Source: Cryoendolithus antarcticus (Eukaryota > Ascomycota > Dothideomycetes > Cladosporiales > Cladosporiaceae). Taken from it: a stretch of DNA of 64,000 nt. The number at the start of each line of letters is the position of its first letter. Within the stretch, counting starts at the first letter, position 1. The stretch lies in the NCBI GenBank assembly GCA_002077065.1, contig NAJO01000003.1:682001-746000 (forward strand). Reading direction: 5' to 3'. The notes under the pieces were generated by a model that was not told where the DNA came from, ran no database searches, and saw only the letters and a list, made by a program, of their open reading frames with translations. This document shows positions 11,503-21,796 of the stretch, in pieces. The position numbers and the translations under genes are program-made.

Positions 11503-11831
11503 ATGCCTCTCGATAACTCTAACAACAAAGGCGTGACTGGCGCCATCACTGGAGTCACAGGTACTGTAAGCTCTTGATTCCACGCCCTTTCGTGGCAGCA
11601 CTCCCTGCTCACAAGCACATCCAGCTCGGCGCAGCAGTCGGCGGCCTCACAGGCACCGTCGGCGGCGTAGTCGGCGCAGCAGGCCGTGGCGTAGGCCAAA
11701 CGATCAACAACACGACCGGCACGAAGGCAGTCGGTGACGGGCTGCAGGGCCTCACAAACGGCATCGAGAATGGTACTGCCAATCTCGCCAAGGGCGTCGA
11801 AGATGGGAGCAAGGGAAAGAAAGTGTGGTAG
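11503..11831 (+). CDS. Small Gly/Thr-rich protein of unknown function
   Basis: Two exons, 11503-11565 and 11625-11831, joined over a 59-nt intron (gtaagc...ccag, phase 0) into 89 residues. The protein begins MPLDNSNNKGVTGAITGVTG and continues with alternating Gly, Thr, Val and Ala (GGLTGTVGGVVGAAGRGVGQ) and ends KGKKVW. Short Gly/Thr/Ala-rich hydrophilic proteins of this look are common in filamentous ascomycetes and often stress- or conidium-associated; that role is only an analogy. The repeated TGxVG/VGG periodicity resembles an amphipathic glycine-zipper pattern. Divergent from pab1. Confidence 0.7.
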
Positions 11832-11922
11832 ATATTGGCGCCCTGACGGGAAATGATGCATGTATGACAGGGTAGTAACTCTCGCTTGAACGCTTGCTAG
11901 AAGACAGACCAGAACAAGAGCA

Positions 11923-14900
11923 TCAACCCTCAAGTCCCTCAACCCATCCCCCTCGCCCCTCTAACCACTCCCTAACAGCAATCTTACACCCTTCCAAGCC
12001 TTCCCCAAGCGCTTCACCCCAGAGTCTCTCAACCTCACCAACCTTCTCCTTCAACTCCGCGTCAAGTCTCTCCTGCTCCCTCCCAGCCCCATCTCTGCCC
12101 TCGACTCTCCCCTCGACCTTCACTCTCGCGCTCCGTACCTCATGCAGCAAGCAGAGTAAATTGATCTGGCTCTCAATGAACTGATAAGCTGACTTCTCCG
12201 CATGCGAGAGAAGCGAATAAAGATACTGCAGCGGCCACTCCCTCAGCCCTGGGTTCTCATCATACTCAGCAGGCGGAATCATGACTTCCACCCTCCCCAG
12301 TGCCTCCTCGTCATGACAAGGCACAAGCTGCACCGTCCCCAATAATCCCGGCGCGATGTCCCAGAACGCACTCAGCTGATCCTCGACGCCGCGCGAGACG
12401 TTCCACTCCACCACGCCCTCAAGCTCAGCGTAACGCTTGGCGGCTTCACGTGCAAATTGGGCTTGCCGCTCCTTCGAGTCCTTTGCAAAGAACGCCTCGG
12501 CCTCATCGAGCTTAGCCTGCTGATGCCCCAGTCTGTAAGGCGTGAGGATCACTTCAGCGTACTTCTCGCCTCGCTGCGCATGCAATTCGAACATCTCTTT
12601 GTGCAATCCTTCGCGCGCTTCGAAAAGCCATTTGAGCAGCGTCAGCTTTTCCAGACGTTCGGGTCGCTCATCGCCTTCTTCTTGCGTTTCATTGGCGTGG
12701 GAAGCGGAGCCATGGGTTTCGAGATCGGCGCGGAGGGAGCCGATGGAGGTGTTCGCAGTCTCGAGCCGGGCTGTAAGAAGGGTATTGAGAGGATGCGAGA
12801 CGGCTGCCTCGAAGGTATCGAAGTTTGCCCGAGCTGCAGTCTTACCGCGCTCGGCTTCTGCGGCGTCGAAGGAGGCTTCTGCTTCTGCTGCGCCAGCGAA
12901 GGTCGTCTCGCCAGAGTACAATTTGTCTTGAATTGAGGCTCGAAGAGCGAGCCGGCGAGCTTTTACTTCCTCATGCTGAGATCGCTGGACGCTGAAGTCT
13001 TTCTCTAGGTAGGCGTCCTGAATGGTCTGTATCTCTTTGCGGTCTGCAAGCTGTCGATGATTTGTGCGCAAGTCTGAGAGGAGGGGATGACTGTTGTTCA
13101 CTGCTGGGTGATGGCGGGGATATGGTGGAGGAAGGGTAATGAGGCGAGAGATGTCGAGCTGTTCGGTGCCGCTGTTAGAAGGCTTGCGTTCGGCACCGGG
13201 CTTGGCAGGTGTAGCCATGGGCGTGTTGAAGTCATCACCTTCGTGCCAGCCGACCTTTTCGGGAGGGTACTCATTGTTAGCAAGAGCGAACGAGCTGGTG
13301 CCGGGTGTTGGTGTGGACCGAAGCGGATCTGGCGAGTCACGTGGGTCATCTTGCAGCGTTGCTGCTGTGACGCCCATGTACTTTGTTTCTCGCAGCGTCT
13401 TCACGATGCGGTCCGGCTTGCCGACTGATCCGGAGTCGCTCTTCTCCCACCATCGGCTGGGCGCGCGACCGCGGGAGTCGTCTTCATCAGGCACAGTACT
13501 TACAGCCATACTCGGAATAGGCGAAAGGGAGGGCTTGAATTGCTCTCCCCATTGCCGCTCTGCTCGTTCCATCAAGTCGCCAGCGTCACCCATCGAGCTT
13601 GCATCTGTGCCTGGCGTGAACTCGCCCATCGAAGATGCCGAGCTAGGCATATTGGCATTTGCTGAACCCGGTCGGCCATCAGAGGCCCAAGATGGAATCG
13701 TATGGTCAAGTGATGACATCGAAGTGCTCGGTGTCACGGCTCGCTTGCCAATACCGGTGTACGATCGCCACATGTCGCGTGTCATGTCGACGATGTCGCC
13801 TGCCATCGCGTTGTAGGCAGTCGAATACCTGTCTCTGCGCAAGCGAGACTCGTGTACCAGGTACGTTGCAAACAGCTCTAGCCTTTCCTCATCAGATGTC
13901 GCATTCGCCTCTTTCTCAATGAAGGCACGATGTCGCTCAAGAGCTTGCAAGTGGAATGCTTCCAACTTGGAGACCGGCTGGATCGATGCACTCGACGACG
14001 GCCGTGCTGGGCTCAGCGGTGCAGGCATGTTAGAGGAGTCGTCGATCGGCGCATGTAGCAAGTGCGAGATCGGACGGTCGCTAGATGCACTGCCTGGCAT
14101 TAGTCGCTTCGACGAGTGGGACGCTGACTGACCGCCAATAGCAGGTGTGTATGGTGGCGTGAGGACATTGCCAGGCACTTGTGCGGACGAGGCTCGTTCG
14201 GGTGCCTGGCCTTCGTTCTTTGGACTTCGCTGCGGTATTGCGTTCGCGTATGCAGAGACACTGGCATAGCCTGAAATCTTCCGTAAGTGCTCTCGACGCT
14301 GGCTGATCGAGCCTTCTACTGTTGACAACAGTAAGTCGCTCGGTCGAGAGTCGTCGCTGATAGGCGACATGACGTTACTCCCGGGCTCCCGACTTGCTCT
14401 GCTCTTCGATCTTCGCTCCCGTATGCCTTGCGCACTCGCGTCTCGCTGCGCTGGTCGTCGAGTCAGCGACGACTCACGGTGTGCGCCCGTGGCAATTCGC
14501 AGTGGCGGCATGACAGTCTCATTCACGCGGCGGGCGAAGTCTGCAGATCCCGGAGGCTCCTCATCTTGATCCTCCACCCAATCAGCTGGGGTCGGAGGGA
14601 CAGGACCAAGGGATGATGGCTGGGCAGCTCTTCTTTGCACAGGCTGTTGCTCGTTGACTGAGGCGGAGCTCGAAGTGTTCGACCGCGAGGACGTCGCTGT
14701 TGGATACCGATTCAGACTTTGGGCTCGGGCACCTGTCGGAGGTAGACCAGGAGGTGGTCCAGGCAATGGCATACCCGGCTGCCACTGGGCTTCCGGCGAT
14801 GACCTTCCAGTCGATGGACCTGCTGTCGGCCGCATTGGTAGAGGTGCAGTGTTCGATGGGTACATGTGTCCTGTCGACGCCGCCCTCCGTGCCGCTGGTG

Positions 14901-15799
14901 GTCTATTATCTTCGCCCCGTACCGGGTATGACATCGCGTGTCCCGCAGGCACTTCATTGCTCACTGGCTGTTTCCCTCGACTTGTCAAGCTTTGTATCGT
15001 GTTGAAAAGGCGCTGACCCGATGCTGATCTTTCTCGGTAGCGGGACAGCTGCCCAGGTGGTGGAGGGAAGGCTGGTGACATGGGCGGCTGCGGTGATTGG
15101 CGCAGTGTGCTAGCTATTGGAGCTGCGGCGTTGAATGACTCGGACGCCAGTGGTGAGGAGACAAAACCACCTTGGTCGAGCATGGGCGATGGACGAACCC
15201 CGCGAGGTGATAGTGTGGCTTCTGGACTCTCTGGCGAGTATGGCGGTGGAGGTGATGGCATCGCAGCTAGTGATTCGAGCGGTCAGCACCCGATCCTCTG
15301 GCCCCACCGAACAGCTCCCTCGTAGCTTATATGGCTATGTCCGGTCAGACAAGGCGGACGTACCTTCCATACCCGTCACTTCCCTTGTATCTCTCGCCAG
15401 CGGACTCGCTTGCTGCGAGCGTGCCAGATGCGACCCGTGCCCACTCCATTGCCGTGGGTTATACGGCTGGGCCATACTGTCCCCTCGTGGTCCTGGCAGC
15501 TGCACTCTTACCGCAGTGACAGCCGACTGGGGTTCCAGAAGTGCACTCCCAGCAGTCCTCTGGGTCGAAGCCACAGGAGTCGAAGGACTGTAAGGGAATG
15601 CAGTCTGCGCCTGAGGCGAAGGAACGATAGGTGAATTGAGATTCACCCCTTGCGTTCTCTGGAAGTTCGTAGTGATAGACGGCGGCTGTACGCCCGCAGC
15701 CCGGCGCCTGACTTGCGTGAAGTACGATCCTGCGGGCGTGCCGGGCGAAGGCTCAGAGGGAGGTGGAGGGGGTGGTGGGAAGCCATGTTGGTGGCTCAT
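11923..15799 (-). CDS. Large fungal protein, disordered N-terminus and coiled-coil C-terminus
   Basis: Two exons, 15799-15364 and 15266-11923, with a 97-nt intron (GTACGT...CTGAC...ACTAG, phase 1) give 1,259 residues. Start chosen at MSHQHGF; a further in-frame upstream start is not ATG. The first ~700 residues are rich in Pro, Ser, Arg and Gln with many SP motifs and look disordered. From about residue 830 the sequence becomes charged and helical (RSQHEEVKARRLALRASIQDK, AEAEASFDAAEAERGKTAARA), then more globular (WNVSRGVEDQLSAFWDIAPGLLG, PLQYLYSLLSHAEKSAYQFIE). I recognise no catalytic motif. It may be a scaffold or signalling adaptor, but that is only a guess from composition. The 3' end is 91 bases from the convergent small gene. 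Confidence 0.8.
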
Positions 15800-16650
15800 G
15801 CCTCCCGAGGCACAGTACAGAAGCAACGGCCGGCGTCAATGCACGCAGGGCAGTCACGTTTCTGCGAACTAAGCTCTGCCAATCTTGGCCGTACAGCGTT
15901 GGATAGTCGTGACGGCCGTTGAGAGGCGTGGGAGCGCTGGCGAGTAGGAGCTCGCAGAGGGCTCGAGAACCAACAAGGCATCGGCTCACGCGTGCAGAAC
16001 TTCCCGTTGCGGTTGACGCGCCGTGAGCGTGAGCACGGCCGTGACTATGTGTTTGCAGTAGACGCGCACAGCAGATGTCGTGAGAGGTAAGCAGAGTGAG
16101 ACCGGTGATAGGTTGGACAGTAGGACAATGGGCGAGAGATGCCGTGGGAAACGAGACGGGTGCAACTATTTTGGACCAGGGTAGAGCCACAGAACGAATG
16201 CTTGGAGACCTACCTGCAGCAATCAAGCGAATGCACGATGGAAGAGACGAATCATAACGCGTGTTTCGATGGATTTGTCGATGTGGAGGTGGTTAGGGGT
16301 GAGGTGGGAGGACGCTCCTCGGCGGCTATCTTGAGCGCGTGAGAGGTCAACACTTCGCCAAGGCGGCGGGATTCACGGGCTTGACTCGAGGGCTTGAGAG
16401 ATCCATAGTCTCATTCACCATGCAATAATGCACCACGAGCCGGGTCACTCAAGTCCTGAGGCATTACCATACTTTACGAATTCAAGGTCTTATGGTTTCA
16501 GCATATACGACGCAGATCCGTCGCATAAATGTATGCGAAGCTTCTTGCCCGATATATTGACTTGACGCTTGGCCTGCATGGACGAGCTCAAGCACAATCA
16601 GCTCCCATTATGTCGATGGCGAAGCAGCATGATCCGGGTTGTTACAAGCA
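15800..16650. other. Intergenic region, no gene seen
   Basis: About 850 bases between the start of the large coiled-coil protein gene and the 3' end of the dsc2-like gene. Only short frames without recognisable sequence. Should contain the promoter of the large gene. Confidence 0.35.
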
Positions 16651-17530
16651 TCAATCACTTCCTCTGAACTGATCGATGAAGCCGCCAACTCCTCCTCGCC
16701 TGCGTGCACCACCTTGGCCAGCATTCGTCTCCACACCACTCGCCCGTCCAGCCTCACCCTCCATCCGCCTTCGTAAGCTGTCATACCGCTGCTTCTGCTC
16801 TACACCACCCAGTACCCAGTATGGCAGTCTCCACTTGACAGTGCCTGGTAGCAACTCTCTCCGGTAGGCGAAGCCTAGGATCCAGCCTACGCCTGCTGCA
16901 ATTGCAGACCCCGGTAGCTGCGACAATGCAAGCTGGAGCGGCAGTAGGTACGAGGTCGCTTTCGAAGTAAGCAGCAGACCATGAGCCTGTCCATCAGGTG
17001 TCGTGGATGCCACACTCGAGGAGAGTCGGTACTTGTACGAGTACGGGATCGATGCGTGATACTGGGCCAGTAGAGCAAAGATCATCGCCGTTGGTCCAGC
17101 TGGCAGATAGTTGACGCGACCGAATGAAAGTGGCCGTATGATCACGGCAAGCAGTACCGGAGGAATGAGAGCAGTGTAGATATATGTCGAGAAAATGAAA
17201 GACTGCACACTTACCTGTCAGTCACCATGCTTCTGTGCGGCTCTGAACAAGTGGCGTTTTGGCGTACAGCAAACTTCCTGCTTCCCCAAAGGCGCTAATG
17301 ACACGCAGCTGGTAGAGTGTCATGGTGCCGAAGAGCACTTCGGTGCTGTTTGTGAAAACGAGAGGCCATGTCAAGAGTCGCCAGTACTGAAGGTAGTCCA
17401 GCAGATGTGGCCGTACTTCGATCCAAAGGAAGTACTTGGTGTCTGTCAGGCTGGCAAGGATGGCGCCTGCTACTGTGGCTACAACCAGAGCCTGTGATAC
17501 GGGGGCGTTGGTGAAGCCTGATGCCAGCAT
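16651..17530 (-). pseudogene. dsc2: Dsc2-like rhomboid-type subunit of the DSC E3 ligase, apparent one-base deletion
   Basis: Homologue of Dsc2/DscB (UBAC2-like), a Golgi membrane subunit of the complex that activates SREBP in fungi. Exon 1 (17530-17268) encodes MLASGFTNAPVSQALVV, a first membrane segment, WRLLTWPLVFTNSTEVLFG and YQLRVI. After YQLRVI the conserved RLWGSRKFA is present but in another frame; one missing base between 17297 and 17296 (GTCATTAGCGCC for an expected ATT-GAG-CGC) explains it. Exon 1 then ends at GCT before donor GTACGC, and after a 65-nt intron (17267-17203) exon 2 resumes SFIFSTYIYTALIPPVLL to stop at 16651, reconstituting the family's KFASFI junction. Several membrane helices and a C-terminal DQFRG follow. 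The spliced length is one base short of a whole frame. Real decay or assembly error. Confidence 0.8.
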
Positions 17531-18474
17531 CTTGTCGTAGATGAAGCACTCTCTCGAGTATTGTCGCTTCTGTGAAGTGCTTGCCGGATTGTTTGCCAAG
17601 GTACAGCGAGAGGGCGAAGTCCTGGGTGATGGCGTCCCGAAATAGGTATTGCAACGGCTGCTTGGTGACTTGGCGCTGACTGCACTTCAGTCGTTGTCAA
17701 TACTGAGTCTTTTCCCTTCACTGTCGCTTTGCTGTATGCATTTGTTGCTTGTTCGCCGGATAGTCGCTTGGTGGAGATTGAAGGAGTCTTGCTTTGCAAG
17801 TCCCTCAAACGACCTCGGCCATACGCTCCTGCAGCGCGGAAGACGCGCGAGTCTGGTTCGGAAGAGCGCGTGACGATGCGATGGACACCTCCAGATGTGC
17901 AGGTTCGCCAGCCTTAGCAGGTCCCTGGATAATGATGGCGGCCTTGCCGCCAGACTGCGCGTCAGCATATGCATGATTCTAGCGTAGCAAGGCTATCAGT
18001 CCTAGTCATGAGCCGATGAGCGCGCTGCAGCACGAACTTGGATGCGCACATGTGTCTACGAAGACATGAAGCATGTGTCGGAAGCCAGGAAAGCGAACAA
18101 CGTGCGCTAAAACCAAGTCTGCCCCGGCGGCGGAGGGCAGCGACATCCTGCACATGCAAGATCAAAACACGCAATGCGCATATCATATGCCTCAGCAATA
18201 CCACTTGGAAGCGTCAAAGACATCCTGCGAAATGCTGATGCTGCGATGTTGAGACATACGATGTCCTGCCAGTCATGCTGTGTGTGCAGGTCTGGAAGTT
18301 GGGTATATATTCAGCAAGTTCCGAACATTCCGCATCGAGTAGGCTGCCAACACGCGACTGATTGCCGTGGATCTTCGGATCTGCAGCGGAGTGCAATCAG
18401 GTCAATAGGAGTGCTTCACCGGGCTCCCGCTAGCGTCGACCGATCCTTTTTCCTCGTCGAGCTCCCGAGCTCGC

Positions 18475-18612
18475 AGCGCCCTCCTGTCCGCGGCGGAGGC
18501 GCTGTAGAGGGTGGGAGGGGGGTTGTGAGCCAACTTTGTGGCTCAATCGGTTGCGCGCTTGCGTTTTGCGCGCTTTCCCCTCGAGATCACGCGGTCGAAT
18601 CTCACGCTGCAT
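18475..18612 (+). repeat. tRNA-derived (SINE-like or tRNA pseudogene) segment, copy A
   Basis: A box-A match TGGCTCAATCGG at about 18540 is followed some 45 bases later by a box-B-like GGTCGAATCTC (one base short of GGTTCGAATCC) at about 18592. Between them lies GCGCGC...GCGCGC, able to pair like an anticodon stem. Acceptor-stem halves do not pair, so it is not a functional tRNA. A hairpin GAGCCA-actttg-TGGCTC overlaps box A. Upstream is a GC-rich block (ccgcggcggaggcgctgtag). The same layout recurs 660 bases downstream. Confidence 0.45.
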
Positions 18613-19154
18613 ACCGCACACAAACCATCGCCATGACATGCGCATTACAGGATGCATATTCTTGTACACAGAAACGAGCATGGCAAAATTTACCCATCTT
18701 GGGAACGATTCTGAGCTTCCCATTCAAAGGACTGGATGTCATACGAGCATCTGCGGCTTTGCCCACAGAGCTCCTGCCTTCACGCATAACGACATCGACC
18801 CGAGCGACAATACAGACAATCGCAACTGCAATCTTACACAGCAGGAGCATCAAATGCTTCCAGAACAGGAGAAGAACTGGAATGATATCGCATCACATCC
18901 GCGCACCCCTGAATGCACATAACCCACTTCGACATATGTTCGACTATATAATTTACAAATTCCGGAACTTTATTAAGCACGACAGGTGCCCAGGACCTCT
19001 GTGTACTCTCTACTTAGTGTCCGGGCCAGCTGGCGCATCTCGAGTGACGATCAAGGACTGTACGTTCCTTCGTTCCCGCAACACCGCTTCTGGTGGACTC
19101 TGCTACACGTTAGCGAGGGGAGCAAGGCACAGATGCCCGTGAGCCAGCTGGCTC

Positions 19155-19275
19155 CATCGCCCTCTCCGCTTCGGCGGAGGTGGCGGAGGGGTCAAAAGTC
19201 TTTTGCGTGGTTCAATGGCAGTGCGCTGGGATCTGCCGCGCTGGCCGCAAGTTGCGCATTCGAATCTGCCGCTTC
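19155..19275 (+). repeat. tRNA-derived (SINE-like or tRNA pseudogene) segment, copy B
   Basis: Same orientation and organisation as copy A: a GC-rich block (cgccctctccgcttcggcgg), then box A TGGTTCAATGGC at about 19211, then box B-like CATTCGAATCTGCC at about 19257. The T-arm and acceptor arms do not pair cleanly. Diverged from copy A but sharing its order of blocks, which suggests a common ancestry or two decayed tRNA genes. Confidence 0.45.
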
Positions 19276-20087
19276 CACTGCTATTTTGTATACTGCGACT
19301 GCGAGGCTGCAGTTGCTGGATTGCACGTAATTATCGAGTTGGAGCATGTTTCTGCGATGCGCATTGCGATTGCATTACACGCCAAAGAGTAGCTGCTCAC
19401 TGCGAGTGCAGACTGACCTTACGAGCTGCGCTTTCGCAAGAGGCATGCGACCGATCGAGCACTGCATAGACTCCAACTCACAGCTTTAACAGGTATCGCA
19501 TGCCCGGCAGCCTCATCTTGATCGAATGGAACCTACACGCAGCTACACGCAAAAAAATGGAAGCCTTTCCGCAACTCGTACCGACCAAGATGCTGAAAAC
19601 GCGACATCCACTAGAGTCGATGTTTCATCGAAGGGAAGTATGGGCAAGAGAAAAACGCTCAGGATACAGACAACAAGGGCCAGGGTTGAGCATCAGCTCG
19701 ATTCGACGTGCAGAGACCAACACCAAGCAGATCATGATCTGATCGAGTCACTACTGCGATGAGGAGACCGAGAGATCCTGCAGAGGGGAGTGAAGAGCAT
19801 TAGCACCAGCAACATTAGATGAAGGCGAGGCGCACGCGCACCAGCAAAGAAGCAGCATTCTCACACTTGCCATTGATTGAGCTGAACTGCTGCGCGAAGC
19901 AAAGCGCTTCGAAATACTGCGCCTCAGTCGCCTAGAAGGCCAACAGGGGGCTGTGCAAGGCAGATAATCTTAAATGACACATAGTGACTCACTATTCACG
20001 AGACTACATAGCTACAAGGACGGCGAGGCACGAGTCACGAAACCGCATTAAGCCCACGCCTTATCAATTTCGACCAATTCTCCATCG

Positions 20088-21602
20088 ATGGCGCTGCCAA
20101 TCGACTGCGCAGCCGAAGCCGTCACCCGTCTCAGCCAAATGCTCAATGCGCAGCTCTTGGACTGCGACACGGCGACAATAAATCTCATTACCACACGACC
20201 AGTCACCCCGGGACCGCAAAGATACCTAATACCCACGGGTCCTTGCACAATTGGTGCACATGTGCTCGGAGACGCTATACACCTTGTCTGCGTCACCGAT
20301 AACTCACAGTCAACCTTCTGGGCTTATGTTGCCGAATGCCTCGACAGCGAGGACCTTCCACGACGCGATGGAGTCGTTGCTCAGATACCCGAGAGTGTCG
20401 GAGCCATCTGGTTGCATTACTGCGGCGTGTCATCGTTTCGCCAACGTTTCGAGCCCTTGACGTTGGACCAACCGGACGTATTGAAGCTGAATGCACTTCC
20501 GCGGCCGGAGAGTGCACAGGATCGCCTGTGGGATGCCCGGGCGCTGCTCAGATCGGTGCGGAACGACGACTTCACTATGCTGCGGGATACTTACACCCTG
20601 CTTCGGAATTGGGCAGAGGCAAGTGGGATCTGCGGCGCTGACTCGGGCACATTAAGCCTCGATGCACTACTGGCAATGGTCCACGAGGTCTGCTCCGGCC
20701 TGTGGTCACCTGCAGCGAAGGATGCAAATGAAGCCATCACGCGAATCACGAGCAAGTACGCCGACAGCGCGCAGCTGAAACTGCTGCGCACACCATCAGG
20801 CCGAGTGGCCTATTCACCCGACCGAGACATTGCTGCCGATGGTCGTGCGGCCATTGCGGAGGAGATGCGTCGAGCATGTGCTGACCCGCGTGTAATGCAC
20901 TTCTCTGTACCAGAGCACTTCAACACTATCAGAGCGGAGTTCAACAGCTGCATACAGATCTCAGCGGAGTGCTGGACACCCAAGCAGCATGCTGCGTTTC
21001 AGGCCCGCCTCGTCCCGGAGGTCGCATTCATGTTCGGCAAGCTGCGATCCTTGGCAGTCCTGAAGTGTGAGCGCTGCCGTTTCTGGCCGCATGCGTTCAA
21101 GCAGTCAGAGGACGAGTGGGTTTACTCCATTTTCGTCGATGCTAGTCACATGGATGGCGAGCTTTCGTCCGCAGTCGAGCAACACGCATTCGCCTTCGAC
21201 AATGATGCTGGCAGCGCACATGCAGTTCTGTTGGCTGGTAATGAGTATGAGAGTGCGATGAGTCGGTTACTTACTCCACCGGCAACACCGACACCCTCGG
21301 GCAACGTTGACGGAGATGAGGAGCACACATCTGCCATCGGTAATTCACCCAGCAAGTTCCCGACAGCATCAGCAGTGCTCTCACGACTTCGCTGGGATCC
21401 CAAGTATGTCGCCGAGCACTACGAAGTCGGCTACATGGATCGCTTCGTGGGTCTGCTCTGGCTGCCGCTCGAGAAGTGGGGACATGCCACAGAGGATGAG
21501 GAGTTCATACCGGCGCATCGAATCAGGACGTTCAGAAGAGTGCGAGACGGCACTGTAATGTGGGATCGAAAGGATAGATTGGATAGAACAGGCTGTATCT
21601 AG
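20088..21602 (+). CDS. Poly(A)-polymerase-like pseudo-nucleotidyltransferase fused to an MJ1316 RNA-end-binding domain
   Basis: Single exon, 504 residues. Residues ~45-70 read LIPTGPCTIGAHVLGDAI followed by HLVCV, matching the PAP-type core strand (FGSYRLGVHGPGxDIDTLCV in general form), but the metal-binding DxD is replaced by A and H; no Asp stands at the third carboxylate position either. Residues ~150-205 (LLRNWAEASGICG...DALLAMVHEVC) resemble the PAP central helical domain. The C-terminal ~85 residues (RLRWDPKYVAEHYEVGYMDR, LPLEKW, EEFIPAHRIRTFRR, MWDRKDRLDR) are a clear MJ1316/DUF504 domain, proposed in the literature to recognise RNA cyclic ends. Likely RNA-repair or RNA-end sensing, by inference. 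Domain order is known in fungi and resembles animal LENG9 in its C-terminal part. No intron; unlinked to other RNA genes here. Confidence 0.85.
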   Translation: MALPIDCAAEAVTRLSQMLNAQLLDCDTATINLITTRPVTPGPQRYLIPTGPCTIGAHVLGDAIHLVCVTDNSQSTFWAYVAECLDSEDLPRRDGVVAQIPESVGAIWLHYCGVSSFRQRFEPLTLDQPDVLKLNALPRPESAQDRLWDARALLRSVRNDDFTMLRDTYTLLRNWAEASGICGADSGTLSLDALLAMVHEVCSGLWSPAAKDANEAITRITSKYADSAQLKLLRTPSGRVAYSPDRDIAADGRAAIAEEMRRACADPRVMHFSVPEHFNTIRAEFNSCIQISAECWTPKQHAAFQARLVPEVAFMFGKLRSLAVLKCERCRFWPHAFKQSEDEWVYSIFVDASHMDGELSSAVEQHAFAFDNDAGSAHAVLLAGNEYESAMSRLLTPPATPTPSGNVDGDEEHTSAIGNSPSKFPTASAVLSRLRWDPKYVAEHYEVGYMDRFVGLLWLPLEKWGHATEDEEFIPAHRIRTFRRVRDGTVMWDRKDRLDRTGCI

Positions 21603-21796
21603 AGGATCTAGCGCTGTAACACTTCTCCCTCATTCGTCGGTTCGATGGAGGAGACGAGTACGAGAAACCAGTCCATCCTCTCGCTCCCGGTGAAACGTTT
21701 GTCCGTGCTCAATGGTGCTTCACAAAACAGTAGCCAACCCCCGAACCTGCATGTCAGCCCAAGCGGTCATTAGTCTCCAAATCTGACGTGAGATGC

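Larger units (their letters stand above)
17531..20087. other. Gene-poor 2.5-kb stretch containing two tRNA-related segments
   Basis: No supported gene. A 322-codon plus-strand frame (18174-19142) runs across tRNA-like sequence and has random composition, so I reject it. The two Pol III-like segments near 18.5 and 19.2 kb are entered separately. The rest shows no repeat or transposase. Confidence 0.4.

Noticed and set aside
18174..19142. 322-codon plus-strand open frame
   Set aside because: Random composition with many Cys, Arg and Ser, crosses tRNA-like copy A, no conserved motif, no splice or start context.
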